DNA of 64,000 nt, from the NCBI RefSeq assembly GCF_001720485.1, contig NZ_CP017114.1, forward strand, positions 3,968,001 through 4,032,000, given 5' to 3'. Origin of the DNA: Cobetia marina. GTDB taxonomy: Bacteria > Pseudomonadota > Gammaproteobacteria > Pseudomonadales > Halomonadaceae. The translations under genes and the position numbers were made by a program. The notes below the pieces were generated by a model. The model had not been told where the DNA came from. It ran no database searches and saw only the letters and a list, made by a program, of their open reading frames with translations. Every line of letters begins with the position of its first letter. Position 1 is the first letter of the stretch. Positions 50,492 to 60,684 of this stretch are shown here, piece after piece.

Positions 50492-51385
50492 CTACGCTTG
50501 CCCTTTTCCGGATTCTTGGGAATCGATGGCCTCGCGCGGACCAGGCGCAGTGGCGCCGGTCTCTCTCGCATGGCGAGTCGGGGCGCAGGCATCCAGCACT
50601 GCCTGCCTCAGGGCCCCGGGTGAGGCATCCGCGGCGACCGTCACGCGCTCGAACCCATGAGCGTGTGCCAGTGTAGCCAAACGGTTGCTCGACACGATTA
50701 GCGGTTGGTTCAAGGTCCGCGTCGTTGCCGAGGTCACTACCGCCTCAAGCAGCGTATTGCTGGTCACCACCATTGCATCATACGCGCCCGCCGCCAGACG
50801 GCCAGCCTGTTGAGAGGACAAAGCCAACGGAAGGCGTCGATAAAGCGCCAGACGCGTCACCTGGGCACCGCGTGCCACCAGGGTGTCCTCCAGCAGGGCG
50901 CGCCCGCCTTCTCCGGCCGCCAGCAGCCAGCGCTGCCCCTGAAGCTGCTGCAGGGACGGCAGCGAGAGCAGGGCCTCGCTGGTCGTGCCGACCGGGGCAT
51001 CCACCTCGACATGTGCGCCACGCGTGGCGTGTGGCGGCACTCTCACCCGAACGCCGAGGCGTGAGTGGAGTACCTCTGCCGTCGCGGAGCCCACCGCGTA
51101 GAAGGCAAGCCCCTCGGGCAATTGCGGCCACCAGTCTTCCAGCCAGTCCGCCAGGTAGCCGGCGGCCTGAGGCGAGATGACTACCACCCCTCGATAGAGG
51201 TCGATGTCGAGAATCGCCTGACGCCCGGCGGGCTCCAGCGGCAGCGGCTCGAGCGCCATCAGCTTCAGGCACTCCACGGCGCAGCCAACGTCTCTCAGCA
51301 TCGCATCAAGCACGGCACCGCGCGAGCCCGGACGCGTCGTCAGCACTTCAAGAGACGACCGCGCACTCGATGCCGCGCGAGGCAT
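50492..51385 (-). CDS. hemD: Uroporphyrinogen-III synthase
   Basis: HemD cyclises hydroxymethylbilane, the HemC product, with inversion of ring D to give uroporphyrinogen III. The 297-residue protein is poorly conserved, as is the family, but shows VLTTRPGSRG near the start, GVVVISPQAAGYLADWL, AFYAVGSATAEVL, the ARGAQVTRLALYRR hinge and MVVTSNTLLEAVV. I choose the ATG at 51385, which has GGAGG at eight bases; an ATG at 51433 inside hemC is a longer option. It sits between hemC and hemX. Confidence 0.9.
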   Translation of the reverse strand: MPRAASSARSSLEVLTTRPGSRGAVLDAMLRDVGCAVECLKLMALEPLPLEPAGRQAILDIDLYRGVVVISPQAAGYLADWLEDWWPQLPEGLAFYAVGSATAEVLHSRLGVRVRVPPHATRGAHVEVDAPVGTTSEALLSLPSLQQLQGQRWLLAAGEGGRALLEDTLVARGAQVTRLALYRRLPLALSSQQAGRLAAGAYDAMVVTSNTLLEAVVTSATTRTLNQPLIVSSNRLATLAHAHGFERVTVAADASPGALRQAVLDACAPTRHARETGATAPGPREAIDSQESGKGQA

Positions 51386-51419
51386 CGCCCGGTCCTCCAC
51401 CTCCGCATGGCGGGCGCCA

Positions 51420-52367
51420 TCAGTCACGCGCATCGCCATAGACCGCCGCCAGAATCTCGCCGGCCCCCTGCTGCAACAGATCTTCCGCCACGGCGATGCC
51501 CAGCGCTTCGGGCGTATCGGCCGGACCACGCGCCTCGGCACGCAGGATGACGCTGCCATCGGGATTGCCGACCAGTGCCCGCAACCACAGCTGCCTGCCA
51601 CCCTCTTCCAGCACGGCATAGCCACCGATCGGTACCTGGCAGCCACCTTCCAGATGCGTATTCATGGCGCGCTCGGCCAGCACGCAACGACTGGAGTCTT
51701 CATGAGCCAGCGGCTCGAGCAGCGCAAGAATCTCCTCGTCCTGCAGGTTGCATTCGATGCCCAGCGCGCCTTGTCCACAGGCCGGCAGACAGGTCTCGGC
51801 GTCCATCTCGGCGGTGATGCGTGCATCCAGTTCGAGGCGCTGCAGGCCGGAGGTGGCGAGGATGATGGCGTCGAACTCACCGGCATCCAGCTTGCCGAGA
51901 CGCGTCTGGACATTGCCGCGCAGGCTGAGCACCTCGAGATCCGGACGGGCGGCCTTGGCCTGCAGGCCACGACGCAGGCTGGAGGTGCCCAGGCGAGCCC
52001 CCCGGGGGAGCGCGTCAAAGTTGGCGTGGTCGTTGGAGACGAACGCATCGGTGGGCGCATGGCGCTCGAGAATTACGGCCAACCCCAGCGAGTCCGGGAA
52101 ATGCATCGGCACGTCCTTCATGGAGTGCACGGCGATGTCGGCGCGGCCATCCAGCATGGCTTCTTCCAGTTCCTTCACGAACAGGCCCTTGCCGCCGATC
52201 TTGGCCAACGGCGTGTCGAGAATCTTGTCGCCCCGCGTGGACATCGGCACCAGCTCGACCGTCAAGCCGGGATGCAGGGCTTCCAGACGTGCCTTGACGT
52301 GTTCAGCCTGCCACAGGGCAAGCAGGCTCTTGCGGGTCGCGATACGCAGGGTCTCACGGCGGGACAC
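51420..52367 (-). CDS. hemC: Porphobilinogen deaminase (hydroxymethylbilane synthase)
   Basis: HemC joins four porphobilinogen molecules into hydroxymethylbilane on a dipyrromethane cofactor. The 315-residue protein has [17 protein letters not shown] at the start, [40 protein letters not shown] and the cofactor Cys243 in EGGCQVPIG. The start is the GTG at 52367, with AGGAGA six bases upstream. The gene is divergent from argH, as in pseudomonads, and leads the hemC-hemD-hemX-hemY run. Confidence 0.96.
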   Translation of the reverse strand: MSRRETLRIATRKSLLALWQAEHVKARLEALHPGLTVELVPMSTRGDKILDTPLAKIGGKGLFVKELEEAMLDGRADIAVHSMKDVPMHFPDSLGLAVILERHAPTDAFVSNDHANFDALPRGARLGTSSLRRGLQAKAARPDLEVLSLRGNVQTRLGKLDAGEFDAIILATSGLQRLELDARITAEMDAETCLPACGQGALGIECNLQDEEILALLEPLAHEDSSRCVLAERAMNTHLEGGCQVPIGGYAVLEEGGRQLWLRALVGNPDGSVILRAEARGPADTPEALGIAVAEDLLQQGAGEILAAVYGDARD

Positions 52368-52649
52368 GGCATTCTCCTTGGGACGCGCGACGCTGGCGCG
52401 ACAGTCGAAACGTTCGTGACGGCCAACATTGACCGCCACCGGATACCGTCATCATAAAGCCACTGATGGCCAAGGGGAAAATCCCCGGAAGCGTCACGAT
52501 GACACGCCTCCCTGGCCGCAACGCATCTTGGTGCGCGCCCCCCTCGCCCATCCGACGGAGTCTGGTACACTCCAAGGTCAACGATACCGGCTGCGCGACC
52601 GTGCACCGGACGCCGAACTCTGGACATGTCACCACAATTCGAGATCCCG

Positions 52650-54044
52650 ATGAGCGAATCTACCAATCAGTCCTGGGGCGGCCGCTTCAGCGAGCCGACC
52701 GATGCCTTCGTGGCCCGCTTCACCGCGTCCGTCGATTTTGATCAGCGCATGGCGCAGCACGACATTCGTGGCTCCATCGCCCACGCCACCATGCTGGCCG
52801 GCGTCGGCGTGCTGAGCGAGGAAGAGCGCGACACCATCATCGAAGGACTGAAGGAGATCAGCGAAGAGATCGCTCGCGGCGAATTCGAGTGGTCCGTCGC
52901 GCTGGAAGATGTGCACATGAACATCGAGGCACGTCTGACCGCCAAGATCGGCAACACCGGCAAGAAGCTGCACACCGGTCGCTCACGCAATGATCAGGTG
53001 GCCACCGACATCCGCCTTTACCTGCGCGACGAGATCGACGTCATCGACGCCGAGCTGACGCGTCTGCGGGAAGGCATGCTGGGCCTGGCCGAACAGGAAG
53101 CCGACACCATCATGCCGGGCTTCACTCACCTGCAGAGCGCTCAGCCGGTCACCTTCGGCCACCATCTGCTGGCGTGGCAGGAAATGGTCGCCCGTGACCA
53201 GGACCGCCTGCGTGACTGCCGTACCCGCATGAACGTGCTGCCGCTGGGCGCCGCGGCGCTGGCCGGCACCACCTTCCCCATCGACCGCCACGTCACCACC
53301 GAGCTGCTCGGCTTCGATCGTCCGACCGAGAACAGCCTCGACTCCGTCAGCGATCGTGACTTCGCCATCGAATTCACCAGCTTCGCCAGCCTGCTGATGA
53401 TGCACCTGTCACGCATGAGCGAAGAGCTGGTGCTGTGGACCAGCGCCCAGTTCGACTTCATCGATCTGCCGGATCGCTTCTGCACCGGTTCCTCCATCAT
53501 GCCGCAGAAGAAGAACCCGGACGTGCCGGAACTGGTGCGTGGCAAGACCGGCCGTGTCTATGGCCACCTGATGAGCCTGCTGACCCTGATGAAGTCCCAG
53601 CCGCTGGCCTACAACAAGGACAATCAGGAAGACAAGGAGCCGCTGTTCGATACCATCGATACCGTACGCGGCAGCCTGCGCGCCTTCGCCGACATGATTC
53701 CGGCGATCCGCGCCAAGTCCGACAACATGTACGCCTCGGCCAGCAAGGGCTTCGCCACCGCGACTGACCTGGCGGATTACCTGGTGCGCAAGGGTGTCGC
53801 CTTCCGGGATGCCCACGAGATCGTCGGCAAGTCCGTCGCCTTCGGCATCGAGCAGAAGCGTGACCTGTCCGAGATGACGCTGGATGAACTCAAGCAGTTC
53901 TCCGACACCATCGAACAGGACGTCTTCGACGTGCTCACGCTGGAAGGTTCCGTCGCGGCGCGCAATCACATCGGGGGCACCGCGCCGAATCAGGTGCGTG
54001 CTGCCGTGCAGCGTGCACGTGAGGCGCTGACCAGCCGCGCCTGA
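52650..54044 (+). CDS. argH: Argininosuccinate lyase
   Basis: ArgH splits argininosuccinate into arginine and fumarate, the last step of arginine synthesis. carAB for the same pathway is also in this window. The 464-residue protein has [32 protein letters not shown], the [12 protein letters not shown] helix and the family signature [21 protein letters not shown] use the ATG at 52650 ([11 protein letters not shown]); an ATG at 52626 would add eight residues and has a poorer ribosome site. A 282-base region separates it from divergent hemC. Confidence 0.96.
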   Translation: MSESTNQSWGGRFSEPTDAFVARFTASVDFDQRMAQHDIRGSIAHATMLAGVGVLSEEERDTIIEGLKEISEEIARGEFEWSVALEDVHMNIEARLTAKIGNTGKKLHTGRSRNDQVATDIRLYLRDEIDVIDAELTRLREGMLGLAEQEADTIMPGFTHLQSAQPVTFGHHLLAWQEMVARDQDRLRDCRTRMNVLPLGAAALAGTTFPIDRHVTTELLGFDRPTENSLDSVSDRDFAIEFTSFASLLMMHLSRMSEELVLWTSAQFDFIDLPDRFCTGSSIMPQKKNPDVPELVRGKTGRVYGHLMSLLTLMKSQPLAYNKDNQEDKEPLFDTIDTVRGSLRAFADMIPAIRAKSDNMYASASKGFATATDLADYLVRKGVAFRDAHEIVGKSVAFGIEQKRDLSEMTLDELKQFSDTIEQDVFDVLTLEGSVAARNHIGGTAPNQVRAAVQRAREALTSRA

Positions 54045-54057
54045 AACCGTCAAGTCG

Positions 54058-54088
54058 GGGCCTGACCGTGTAATGCACCGTCAGGCCC
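54058..54088 (+). terminator. Hairpin between argH and lptM
   Basis: GGGCCTGAC (54058-54066) pairs with GTCAGGCCC (54080-54088), extended by GTG/CAC after one mismatch. No U-tract follows, so termination may be partial. Confidence 0.5.
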
Positions 54089-54124
54089 TCACCGCTTCAT
54101 CGTCAGCTGCCAGGAGGCCGCCCG

Positions 54125-54346
54125 ATGCGTCATCTGATGAGCCAGTCCGCCCGTCACGCCCTTCGTACCCTTGCGGGCCTGCTGCTGGGTGCAGGCCTTC
54201 TGACCGGCTGCGGTCAGAAGGGCCCGCTGTATCTGCCGGCGGACGCCGATGCCGGCGGTCAACGTGCCGAGGCACCCGCCCCTGCACCGGCTGCCGCCGA
54301 GACAGAGCGCACCGCCGCTACCGAGACTTCCGGCAGCGACGCCTGA
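54125..54346 (+). CDS. lptM: LPS translocon maturation chaperone LptM (YifL lipoprotein)
   Basis: A 73-residue lipoprotein with lipobox LLTGC (Cys29) followed at once by the family's conserved GQKGPLYLP. LptM of E. coli helps LptD mature; that activity is not proven here. The tail is rich in Ala, Pro and Glu. AGGAGG stands just before the ATG. Its place just before lysA and dapF is that of the small lppL-type lipoprotein gene of pseudomonads. Confidence 0.93.
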   Translation: MRHLMSQSARHALRTLAGLLLGAGLLTGCGQKGPLYLPADADAGGQRAEAPAPAPAAAETERTAATETSGSDA

Positions 54347-54405
54347 GCCCCCCTTACATCTCCGGCGGGTGATGCCCGCCGGCGCGACATCTTGCAGGCC
54401 GGATC

Positions 54406-55677
54406 ATGGATCACTTCGTATATCAGGATGGCGTGCTGCACGCCGAAGACGCCTCTCTCGCCACGCTGGCCGAGCAGTTCGGCACGCCTTGCTACGTCTA
54501 CAGCCGTGCCACGCTGGAGCGCCACTTCAAGGCCTATCAGAATGCGCTGGGCGACCACCCGCATCTGATCTGTTACGCCGTGAAGGCCAACTCCAACCTG
54601 GCGGTGCTCAACGTGCTGGCACGTCTGGGTGCCGGCTTCGACATCGTCTCCGCCGGTGAGCTGGAGCGCGTCCTCAAGGCCGGCGGAGACCCCGCCAAGG
54701 TCGTGTTCTCCGGCGTCGCCAAGCAGGCCGCCGAGATGCAGCGCGCGCTGGAGCTGGGCATCAAGTGCTTCAACGTCGAATCGCTGCCCGAGCTTGAGCG
54801 CCTCAATGCCGTCGCCGGTCGCCTCGGGCGTATCGCACCGGTGTCGCTGCGCATCAACCCGGACGTCGATGCCGGCACCCACCCGTACATCTCCACCGGC
54901 CTCAAGGCCAACAAGTTCGGCATTCCTGTCGAGCAGGCGCTGGAGGTCTACGAGACCGCCGCCGCCATGGAGCACGTCAAGGTGGTAGGCGTCGATTGTC
55001 ATATCGGCTCCCAGCTGACCGAGCTGGCGCCGTTCCTCGACTCCCTCGAGCGCCTGCTGGTGCTGCTGGACCGCCTGCGCGAGCGCGGCATCATCATCGA
55101 GCATCTGGATCTCGGCGGCGGCCTCGGCGTGCCCTACCAGAACGAGACGCCGCCGGAGCCCTTCGCCTACGCAAGCGCCCTGCTGGAACGCCTGGCGCGC
55201 TACGAGCATGGCAACGAGATGACACTGCTGTTCGAGCCGGGTCGCTCCATCGCCGCCAACGCCGGCGTCCTGCTGACCCGTGTCGAGTACCTCAAGCCCG
55301 GCGAAGAGAAGAACTTCGCCATCATCGATGCCGGCATGAATGACCTGATCCGTCCGTCGCTGTATCAGGCGTGGCAGAACATCGTGCCCGTCGACACGCG
55401 CGAGTCACGTGCAAGCGCCAGCTACGACGTGGTCGGCCCGGTCTGCGAGACAGGCGACTTCCTGGGCAAGGACCGCGAACTGGCCATCGCGCCGGGCGAC
55501 CTGCTTGCCGTTCGCTCCTCCGGCGCCTATGGCTTCGTGATGGCCTCCAGCTACAACAGCCGCTGTCGTCCCGCCGAAGTGATGGTGGATGGCGGCCAGA
55601 TGCATCTGGTGCGTCGCCGCGAACGTCTGGAAGAACTGTGGACCGGTGAGCAACTGCTGCCGGAAGGTGATGACTGA
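54406..55677 (+). CDS. lysA: Diaminopimelate decarboxylase
   Basis: LysA decarboxylates meso-diaminopimelate to lysine with pyridoxal phosphate. The 423-residue protein has the PLP Lys60 in [13 protein letters not shown], the [13 protein letters not shown] and [11 protein letters not shown] motifs, the glycine loop of [12 protein letters not shown], and the catalytic [14 protein letters not shown] near residue 350. The ATG follows lptM by 59 bases. The stop overlaps the dapF ATG (TGATG), linking the last two steps of lysine synthesis. Confidence 0.97.
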   Translation: MDHFVYQDGVLHAEDASLATLAEQFGTPCYVYSRATLERHFKAYQNALGDHPHLICYAVKANSNLAVLNVLARLGAGFDIVSAGELERVLKAGGDPAKVVFSGVAKQAAEMQRALELGIKCFNVESLPELERLNAVAGRLGRIAPVSLRINPDVDAGTHPYISTGLKANKFGIPVEQALEVYETAAAMEHVKVVGVDCHIGSQLTELAPFLDSLERLLVLLDRLRERGIIIEHLDLGGGLGVPYQNETPPEPFAYASALLERLARYEHGNEMTLLFEPGRSIAANAGVLLTRVEYLKPGEEKNFAIIDAGMNDLIRPSLYQAWQNIVPVDTRESRASASYDVVGPVCETGDFLGKDRELAIAPGDLLAVRSSGAYGFVMASSYNSRCRPAEVMVDGGQMHLVRRRERLEELWTGEQLLPEGDD

Positions 55678-56507
55678 TGCTGGTGCACTTCACCAAGATG
55701 CACGGTCTGGGCAATGACTTCATGGTCATTGACCTGATCTCCCAGCGTGGCCGCCTGCGCGATGCCGATATCCGACGGCTTTCGCATCGCAATTTCGGTA
55801 TCGGCTTCGATCAGCTGCTGGTGGTCGAGCCACCCCGTGACCCGGACATGGACTTCCGCTATCGCATCTACAATGCCGATGGCAGCGAAGTCGAGAACTG
55901 CGGCAACGGGGCCCGCTGCTTTGCGCGCTTCGTGCTCAATCAGCGCCTGACCACCAAGCGCGAGATCCGCGTCGAGACCGCCGGTGGCCCGCTGACACTG
56001 GTAGTGGCCGATGACGGGCGAGTCCGCGTCGACATGGGCGCTCCGCGCTTCGCCCCCGCCGCGCTGCCCTTCGAGGCCGAGACGGATCTGCCGGTGCATG
56101 CGCTGGAGGTCGGCGGCGAGTCCCTGGAGATCGGTGTCGTCTCGATGGGCAATCCCCATGCGGTGCTGCTGGTCGACAGCGTCGACGAGGCACCGGTACG
56201 AGAGGTCGGTCCGCTGATCGAAGCGCATCCGCGCTTCCCCAGGCGCGTCAATGCCGGCTTCCTGGAAGTCGTCTCGCCCCATGAAGCACGCCTGCGCGTC
56301 TTCGAGCGTGGCGTCGGCGAGACGCTGGCCTGTGGCACCGGTGCCTGTGCAGCCGTCGCTTCCGGCATTCGTCGTGGCCTGCTCGCCAGTCCTGTCGATG
56401 TCACGCTGCCTGGCGGCACCCTGAGCATCGAATGGGGCGGCGAAGGTCACCCTGTCTTCATGACCGGTCCTGCCGAGACCGTCTTCGAAGGCCGCATCAT
56501 CCTGTAA
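55677..56507 (+). CDS. dapF: Diaminopimelate epimerase
   Basis: DapF interconverts LL- and meso-diaminopimelate, the substrate of LysA and a peptidoglycan building block. The 276-residue protein has the two catalytic cysteines, Cys75 in [13 protein letters not shown] and Cys219 in [13 protein letters not shown], plus the [15 protein letters not shown] start and the AETVFEG end. It overlaps lysA and is followed 70 bases later by the DUF484 gene, the usual gammaproteobacterial order. Confidence 0.97.
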   Translation: MLVHFTKMHGLGNDFMVIDLISQRGRLRDADIRRLSHRNFGIGFDQLLVVEPPRDPDMDFRYRIYNADGSEVENCGNGARCFARFVLNQRLTTKREIRVETAGGPLTLVVADDGRVRVDMGAPRFAPAALPFEAETDLPVHALEVGGESLEIGVVSMGNPHAVLLVDSVDEAPVREVGPLIEAHPRFPRRVNAGFLEVVSPHEARLRVFERGVGETLACGTGACAAVASGIRRGLLASPVDVTLPGGTLSIEWGGEGHPVFMTGPAETVFEGRIIL

Positions 56508-56577
56508 GCCGCCGCTGACAGGGGACGCCTGCGCGAAGCGCCGGCGTCCCGTCGCCAACCCTCGCAAGGAGAGCCAT

Positions 56578-57369
56578 ATGGCCGAGCCATCCGCCTCACG
56601 TCGCCCGCGCACGCTGGACCCGGACCGGGTCGCCGAGTGGCTGGCCACGCATCCGGATTTCTTCGAGGGTCGGGAAGGGTTGCTCCAGCAGCTGCGCGTG
56701 CCACACCCCGAAGCACGCGGTGGCAGCGTCTCGCTGCTGGAGCGGCTGGTGCATGACCTGCGCGGACGTACCGAGCAGGCCGAGGCGCGTCTCGAGGAGC
56801 TGCTCAATACCGCCCGCGACAATGAAAGCCGCTATCAGCGACTGCGTCAGATCGTGCTGGATCTGATGGATGCCGAATCGGATGATGCCCTCGCGGAGAC
56901 TCTGGCAACCCGTCTCAGCGAGCTGTTCGACATCGCCGCCGTCTGCCTGTGGCAACGCGGCGCCGGCCCCGCGACCCAGCCACCGCGTCAGGTGCTCGAT
57001 GATGCGCGTGCCGAGCAATTCGAGCGCCTGCTCGAAGGCCGCGCCAGCCGTTGTCTGGCGATGCCACGCACGCGCTGGGAAGCCCTGCTGCCGGACCATG
57101 ACTGGCCGCTAGGGGCGGAGTGCCACGATCTGGTCGAGGCCAGCCAGGCGGATGCCACGCGCGGCTCCGCCGTCATCGTGCGTCTGACCCGTGGCGAATG
57201 TCTGGGCTATCTGGTGGTCGCCAGTGCCGAGGCCGAGCAGTTCCGTGCCGGACTCGACACTCTCTTCCCCGAATATCTCGGCGATGTGCTGGCGCGCTGC
57301 CTCGGGCGTCATGCGACGAGTCACACGTCAGACTCCGCTGCCTCGCGTGATGATCAGGCCGCGCGATGA
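56578..57369 (+). CDS. DUF484 family protein
   Basis: A 263-residue protein of the DUF484 (YigA) family, starting with RRPRTLDPDRVAEWLATHPDFFEGREGLLQQL (in parts: VAEWLATHPDFFEG; LLQQLRVPHP). A coiled coil follows (about 55-90, LRGRTEQAEARLEELLNTARDNE in parts) and then a GAF-like region, ending LDTLFPEYLGDVLARCL. Function is unknown; GAF-like domains often bind small ligands. It overlaps xerC by four bases (ATGA), and this pairing is widely conserved. Confidence 0.9.
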   Translation: MAEPSASRRPRTLDPDRVAEWLATHPDFFEGREGLLQQLRVPHPEARGGSVSLLERLVHDLRGRTEQAEARLEELLNTARDNESRYQRLRQIVLDLMDAESDDALAETLATRLSELFDIAAVCLWQRGAGPATQPPRQVLDDARAEQFERLLEGRASRCLAMPRTRWEALLPDHDWPLGAECHDLVEASQADATRGSAVIVRLTRGECLGYLVVASAEAEQFRAGLDTLFPEYLGDVLARCLGRHATSHTSDSAASRDDQAAR

Positions 57370-58424
57370 GCGCCTCTGACCTCCCGGATGACTCCCTCGA
57401 CACTGCCAGACGCCAGGCGCTGACCCGCCCCTGCCAGCAGTTTCTCGCCCATCTTGCCCAGGACAGCAGCGCGGCGACCGTGAGCGCCTATCAGCGCGAT
57501 CTCGAGGCACTGATCCACTTCATGTTGCGCCCCTCACCGGCCGAGACCACGGTGGATGCCGACACCAGCACCACCGCTCGGCCTCCTGCAGACTGGCAGG
57601 CCCTGGATGTGCCGACACTGCGTCGCTTCCTGGGCGCTGAACGCAGTCGTGGGCTCGCCCCCCGTTCACTGGCCCGACGTCGCGCGGCGATCAGTCGTTT
57701 CTGTGGCTGGCTGGTCGATCACGGCATTCTGGCGCACAACCCGGCGGGCCTGGTACAGACACCGCGCCTGCCGGACCACCTGCCTCGTCCAGTGGACATC
57801 GACAGCCTGTCACGCTTTCTCGACTGCCCGCACGACGGCACACCACTGGCGATCCGCGATCAGGCCATGCTGGAGCTGCTCTACGGCTCGGGGCTGCGAC
57901 TCTCGGAACTGGTCAGTCTCGACCTCGACATGCTGGAGACACGCCGCCTGCGCGTGCGCGGCAAGGGCAACAAGCCTCGCCAGCTGCCCATCGGCTCGCG
58001 AGCGCGTCAGGCGCTGGATGCCTGGCTGAAGGTGCGTGGGCAACTCGCGCCTGCTGACGAGACTGCCCTGTTCGTCGGCCAGCGAGGCCAGCGGCTGGGA
58101 CAACGCGGCGTGCAGCTTCGTCTGGTGACGCAAGCGAAGACACGCGGCCTGCCGGAGCACCTGCACCCCCACCGACTCCGCCATTCCTTCGCCAGCCATC
58201 TGCTGGAATCCAGTGGCGATCTGCGCGCCGTGCAGGAGTTGCTGGGCCATGCCCATCTCTCCACGACCCAGGTGTATACCCGACTCGACTGGCAACAGCT
58301 GGCCAGCGCCTACGACCAGGCGCACCCCCGTGCACGTCGCCAGCGTGGGCCAGAAGAGGCAACGCCGGCTGACATTGACGCCGCCTCCCCTGCTGATGTT
58401 CCGCTCAAGGATGATCCCCTGTGA
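57366..58424 (+). CDS. xerC: Tyrosine recombinase XerC
   Basis: XerC with XerD resolves chromosome dimers at dif. The 352-residue protein has an N-terminal SAM-like domain and a catalytic domain with Arg178 (YGSGLRLSEL), Lys in VRGKGNKPRQLPIG, the HPHRLRHSFASHLL box (His269, Arg272), His295 in LLGHAHLSTTQ and the nucleophile Tyr304. It is about 50 residues longer than E. coli XerC, with a Thr/Ala-rich insert at residues 60-75 and a C-terminal extension. The order dapF-DUF484-xerC-yigB shows it is the housekeeping XerC, not a mobile-element integrase. Confidence 0.95.
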   Translation: MSASDLPDDSLDTARRQALTRPCQQFLAHLAQDSSAATVSAYQRDLEALIHFMLRPSPAETTVDADTSTTARPPADWQALDVPTLRRFLGAERSRGLAPRSLARRRAAISRFCGWLVDHGILAHNPAGLVQTPRLPDHLPRPVDIDSLSRFLDCPHDGTPLAIRDQAMLELLYGSGLRLSELVSLDLDMLETRRLRVRGKGNKPRQLPIGSRARQALDAWLKVRGQLAPADETALFVGQRGQRLGQRGVQLRLVTQAKTRGLPEHLHPHRLRHSFASHLLESSGDLRAVQELLGHAHLSTTQVYTRLDWQQLASAYDQAHPRARRQRGPEEATPADIDAASPADVPLKDDPL

Positions 58425-59146
58425 TGCCCGTAACGACGCCTTCGCTGACCGCATTGACCTTCGATCTCGATGACACCCTGTGGGCCAATCGCCCGATCAT
58501 GGAGCGCGCCGAGACGGAACACTACGCCTGGCTGGACGGTGAGATCGGTCATGCCACTGATTTTCCCCTCGAGGAATATACCCGTCGCCGCATGGCACTC
58601 GGGCTGGAACATCCCTTGCGGCGTGGTGACTTCACCTGGCTGCGCCGTGAAGCCATGCGCATCATGCTGCGTGATGCCGGCCATGGCGAAAAGGAAGCCC
58701 ATCACTGGTCACATGCGGCCGTCGAACGCTTCCTGGCATTGCGCCACGAATTGCAGCCCTTTCCGGAAGCCAGCGAGCTGCTCGACTCACTGGCCCGGCA
58801 TTACCGCCTCGGCGCCATCACCAATGGCAATGTCGACCTGACACGCCTGGCGCTGGACCATCATTTCGAGTTCAGCATCGCCGCCGGCGAATGGCTGGCG
58901 CCCAAGCCGGATGCACGCCCCTTCCTCGCCGCCATGGCACGTCTGGGCAGCCGCCCCTCCACCACGCTGCATGTCGGCGACTCATGGAAGGAAGATGCCC
59001 TGCCGGCAGTACGTCTCGGCATGCAGGCGGCATGGATCGACGTGAAGGGGCGTGGCGCGCCGGAGCCGGTTCCCGCCGGAGTCCATGTCATCTCGCATGT
59101 CCGGGAGCTTCCGGAACTGTTGCGGCACCTGAATGCATCACGATGA
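58424..59146 (+). CDS. yigB: HAD-family hydrolase YigB (FMN/riboflavin-pathway phosphatase)
   Basis: A 240-residue HAD phosphatase with motif I DLDDTLW, motif II AITNGN, a conserved Lys in LAPKPDARPF and motif IV HVGDSWKEDA. A helical cap domain (about 15-110) is present. E. coli YigB dephosphorylates the riboflavin precursor 5-amino-6-ribitylamino-uracil phosphate and FMN; here the same assignment rests on position and motifs. The ATG overlaps the xerC stop by one base; an in-frame GTG one codon earlier is possible. Confidence 0.9.
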   Translation: MPVTTPSLTALTFDLDDTLWANRPIMERAETEHYAWLDGEIGHATDFPLEEYTRRRMALGLEHPLRRGDFTWLRREAMRIMLRDAGHGEKEAHHWSHAAVERFLALRHELQPFPEASELLDSLARHYRLGAITNGNVDLTRLALDHHFEFSIAAGEWLAPKPDARPFLAAMARLGSRPSTTLHVGDSWKEDALPAVRLGMQAAWIDVKGRGAPEPVPAGVHVISHVRELPELLRHLNASR

Positions 59147-59234
59147 AACGACAGCGCTTCTGACCTTCCAGACCTGACCGTCGGTTACCTGCTGTCACCT
59201 GGACTGACGTTCCAGAAAAGCGATACACAAATTA

Positions 59235-59281
59235 AAACTTGTACAACTTTATGGCAGAGACCATATTTGTTGTACAAGTTT
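59235..59281. repeat. Large inverted repeat with two TTGTACAA palindromes
   Basis: AAACTTGTACAAC (59235-59247) is exactly complementary to 59269-59281, with inner ATGG/CCAT pairing (59251-59254 with 59261-59264). Each arm itself contains the palindrome TTGTACAA, at 59239-59246 and 59270-59277. Their centres are 31 bases apart, three helical turns. The region is AT-rich in a GC-rich genome, 88-134 bases before the next start. It looks like a paired operator (GntR-like half-sites TTGT/ACAA); an mRNA leader hairpin is another option. Confidence 0.7.
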
Positions 59282-59368
59282 CTCGTGCCTGACGACCCAG
59301 CCTTCCACGGGCCTGCCAGGGTCATCCGAGAACTCACGTTCGATGTCGTCGCGACTGGAGAGGACAGC

Positions 59369-59818
59369 ATGAGCACTCAATCATCATCTCGGCGTGTCAT
59401 CTGCCAGACTTGGCAATATTCCCGCGCCATCAGTGACGACGCCGAGTCCCGCGACGCCACCGACATCATCGAGAGATTCCAGCAGGATCCCGGTCCGCTG
59501 GCCCTGCCGCATGCCAGTGCCTGGCAGGGAGTGTTGATCGGCACAGGACAGGTCGTGCTCTGCGCCATGCTGATCGTACTGGCGGTCTACAGTGCGCGAA
59601 CCAGCATGGAAAACGCCACGCGAGGCGTGACCTCGGTACCGGCGGCGATCATCGACATGTCGGGCGATGATCCGCGGGCACGCAGCATGAATGCCCCTGC
59701 CGACAGCTCCCAGGGTGGCCACCTGACACGTTTCGAGGTGCGGGCAAGTCAGGCTGCGATGCCGCAGGTCCCTCAGAGATTGCTGTCGCAAAACGCCACT
59801 CCCAGCCTGTTCATGTGA
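59369..59818 (+). CDS. Small uncharacterised membrane protein
   Basis: A 149-residue protein from the ATG at 59369, with GAGAGGACAGC in front. It has a polar N-terminus (1-45), one membrane helix (about 53-75, WQGVLIGTGQVVLCAMLIVL) and a polar C-terminal part of 70 residues. I recognise no family. The inverted repeat upstream suggests specific regulation. It is followed by a strong terminator shared with engB. Membrane pattern and ribosome site support it as real. Confidence 0.6.
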   Translation: MSTQSSSRRVICQTWQYSRAISDDAESRDATDIIERFQQDPGPLALPHASAWQGVLIGTGQVVLCAMLIVLAVYSARTSMENATRGVTSVPAAIIDMSGDDPRARSMNAPADSSQGGHLTRFEVRASQAAMPQVPQRLLSQNATPSLFM

Positions 59819-59918
59819 GAAACGATGAACGGTGACAGGCAATCGGTTACAAGTGACCGACCCCGCCAGGGCAGAGATCTGGACGCCCCTTAACTGGATG
59901 CTCCATAACTGGACGCCC

Positions 59919-59966
59919 CACAAAAGAGACGCCGGTCACCCAAGGGTGACCGGCGTCTCTTTTGTG
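59919..59966. terminator. 23-bp perfect hairpin between the membrane-protein gene and engB
   Basis: Bases 59919-59941 pair exactly with 59944-59966 (the physical loop must be a little larger than two bases). TTTT on one side and AAAA on the other make it bidirectional for these convergent genes. Confidence 0.9.
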
Positions 59967-59994
59967 CAGCAGCACATGTCATGACACGGACGAC

Positions 59995-60684
59995 TCAGTC
60001 GTCGAACGGGTCCTGGGGGGCTTCATCGGCCTCACCCTCCGTGACACCTTCCATCACCGTCGGGTCCGCCAGCCACTCATCGAGCTTGGCGTGCACCTGC
60101 TCGACTCCCGAATACTTGAGCGACGAGAACAGCTGCACGGTGACGAGGTCTTCCCACTCCTTGAGGGCGTGCCGTACCTTCTGGAGGCTCGCCGCTGCCG
60201 GTCCACGCTTCAGCTTGTCCGCCTTGGTCAGCAGGATATGCACCGGCATCTGTGCCTCATCGGCCCAGCCCAGCATCATCTGGTCGAATTCGGACAGCGG
60301 GTGACGCACATCCATCAGCAGCACCAGGCCGCGCAGCGACTGGCGGTTGCGCAGGTAGTTGGACAGATGGGACTGCCACTCACGCTTCACCTTGTCCGGC
60401 ACCTTGGCATAGCCATAGCCGGGCAGATCCACCAGATGGCGGCCCGTTTCACCGATGGTGAAGTAGTTGATCAGCTGAGTGCGGCCAGGCGTCTTGGAGG
60501 TACGCGCCAACGCCTTCTGGGACGTCAGGGCATTGATGGCGCTCGACTTTCCAGCATTGGAGCGACCGGCAAAGGCCACCTCGGCGCCGACATCCGTCGG
60601 GCACTGGGCCAGGGTGGCGGCGCTGATCAAGAAGCGCGCCTGACGATAGTGAAGCTTGGGGGACGGAGTGGCTGACTCGGCCAT
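59995..60684 (-). CDS. engB: Ribosome biogenesis GTP-binding protein EngB (YihA/YsxC)
   Basis: EngB is an essential GTPase in 50S assembly and cell division. The 229-residue protein has G1 GRSNAGKSS (40-48), the G2 region [12 protein letters not shown]3 [11 protein letters not shown]4 TKADKL and a G5 region around SSLKYSG. An acidic C-terminal extension (about 205-229, [14 protein letters not shown]) is longer than in E. coli. It stands divergent from the cytochrome c4 gene, as in pseudomonads. Confidence 0.95.
   Translation of the reverse strand: MAESATPSPKLHYRQARFLISAATLAQCPTDVGAEVAFAGRSNAGKSSAINALTSQKALARTSKTPGRTQLINYFTIGETGRHLVDLPGYGYAKVPDKVKREWQSHLSNYLRNRQSLRGLVLLMDVRHPLSEFDQMMLGWADEAQMPVHILLTKADKLKRGPAAASLQKVRHALKEWEDLVTVQLFSSLKYSGVEQVHAKLDEWLADPTVMEGVTEGEADEAPQDPFDD

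Noticed and set aside
57366..58424. xerC considered as a mobile-element integrase
   Set aside because: Its overlap with the DUF484 gene and yigB and the dapF context are those of housekeeping XerC.
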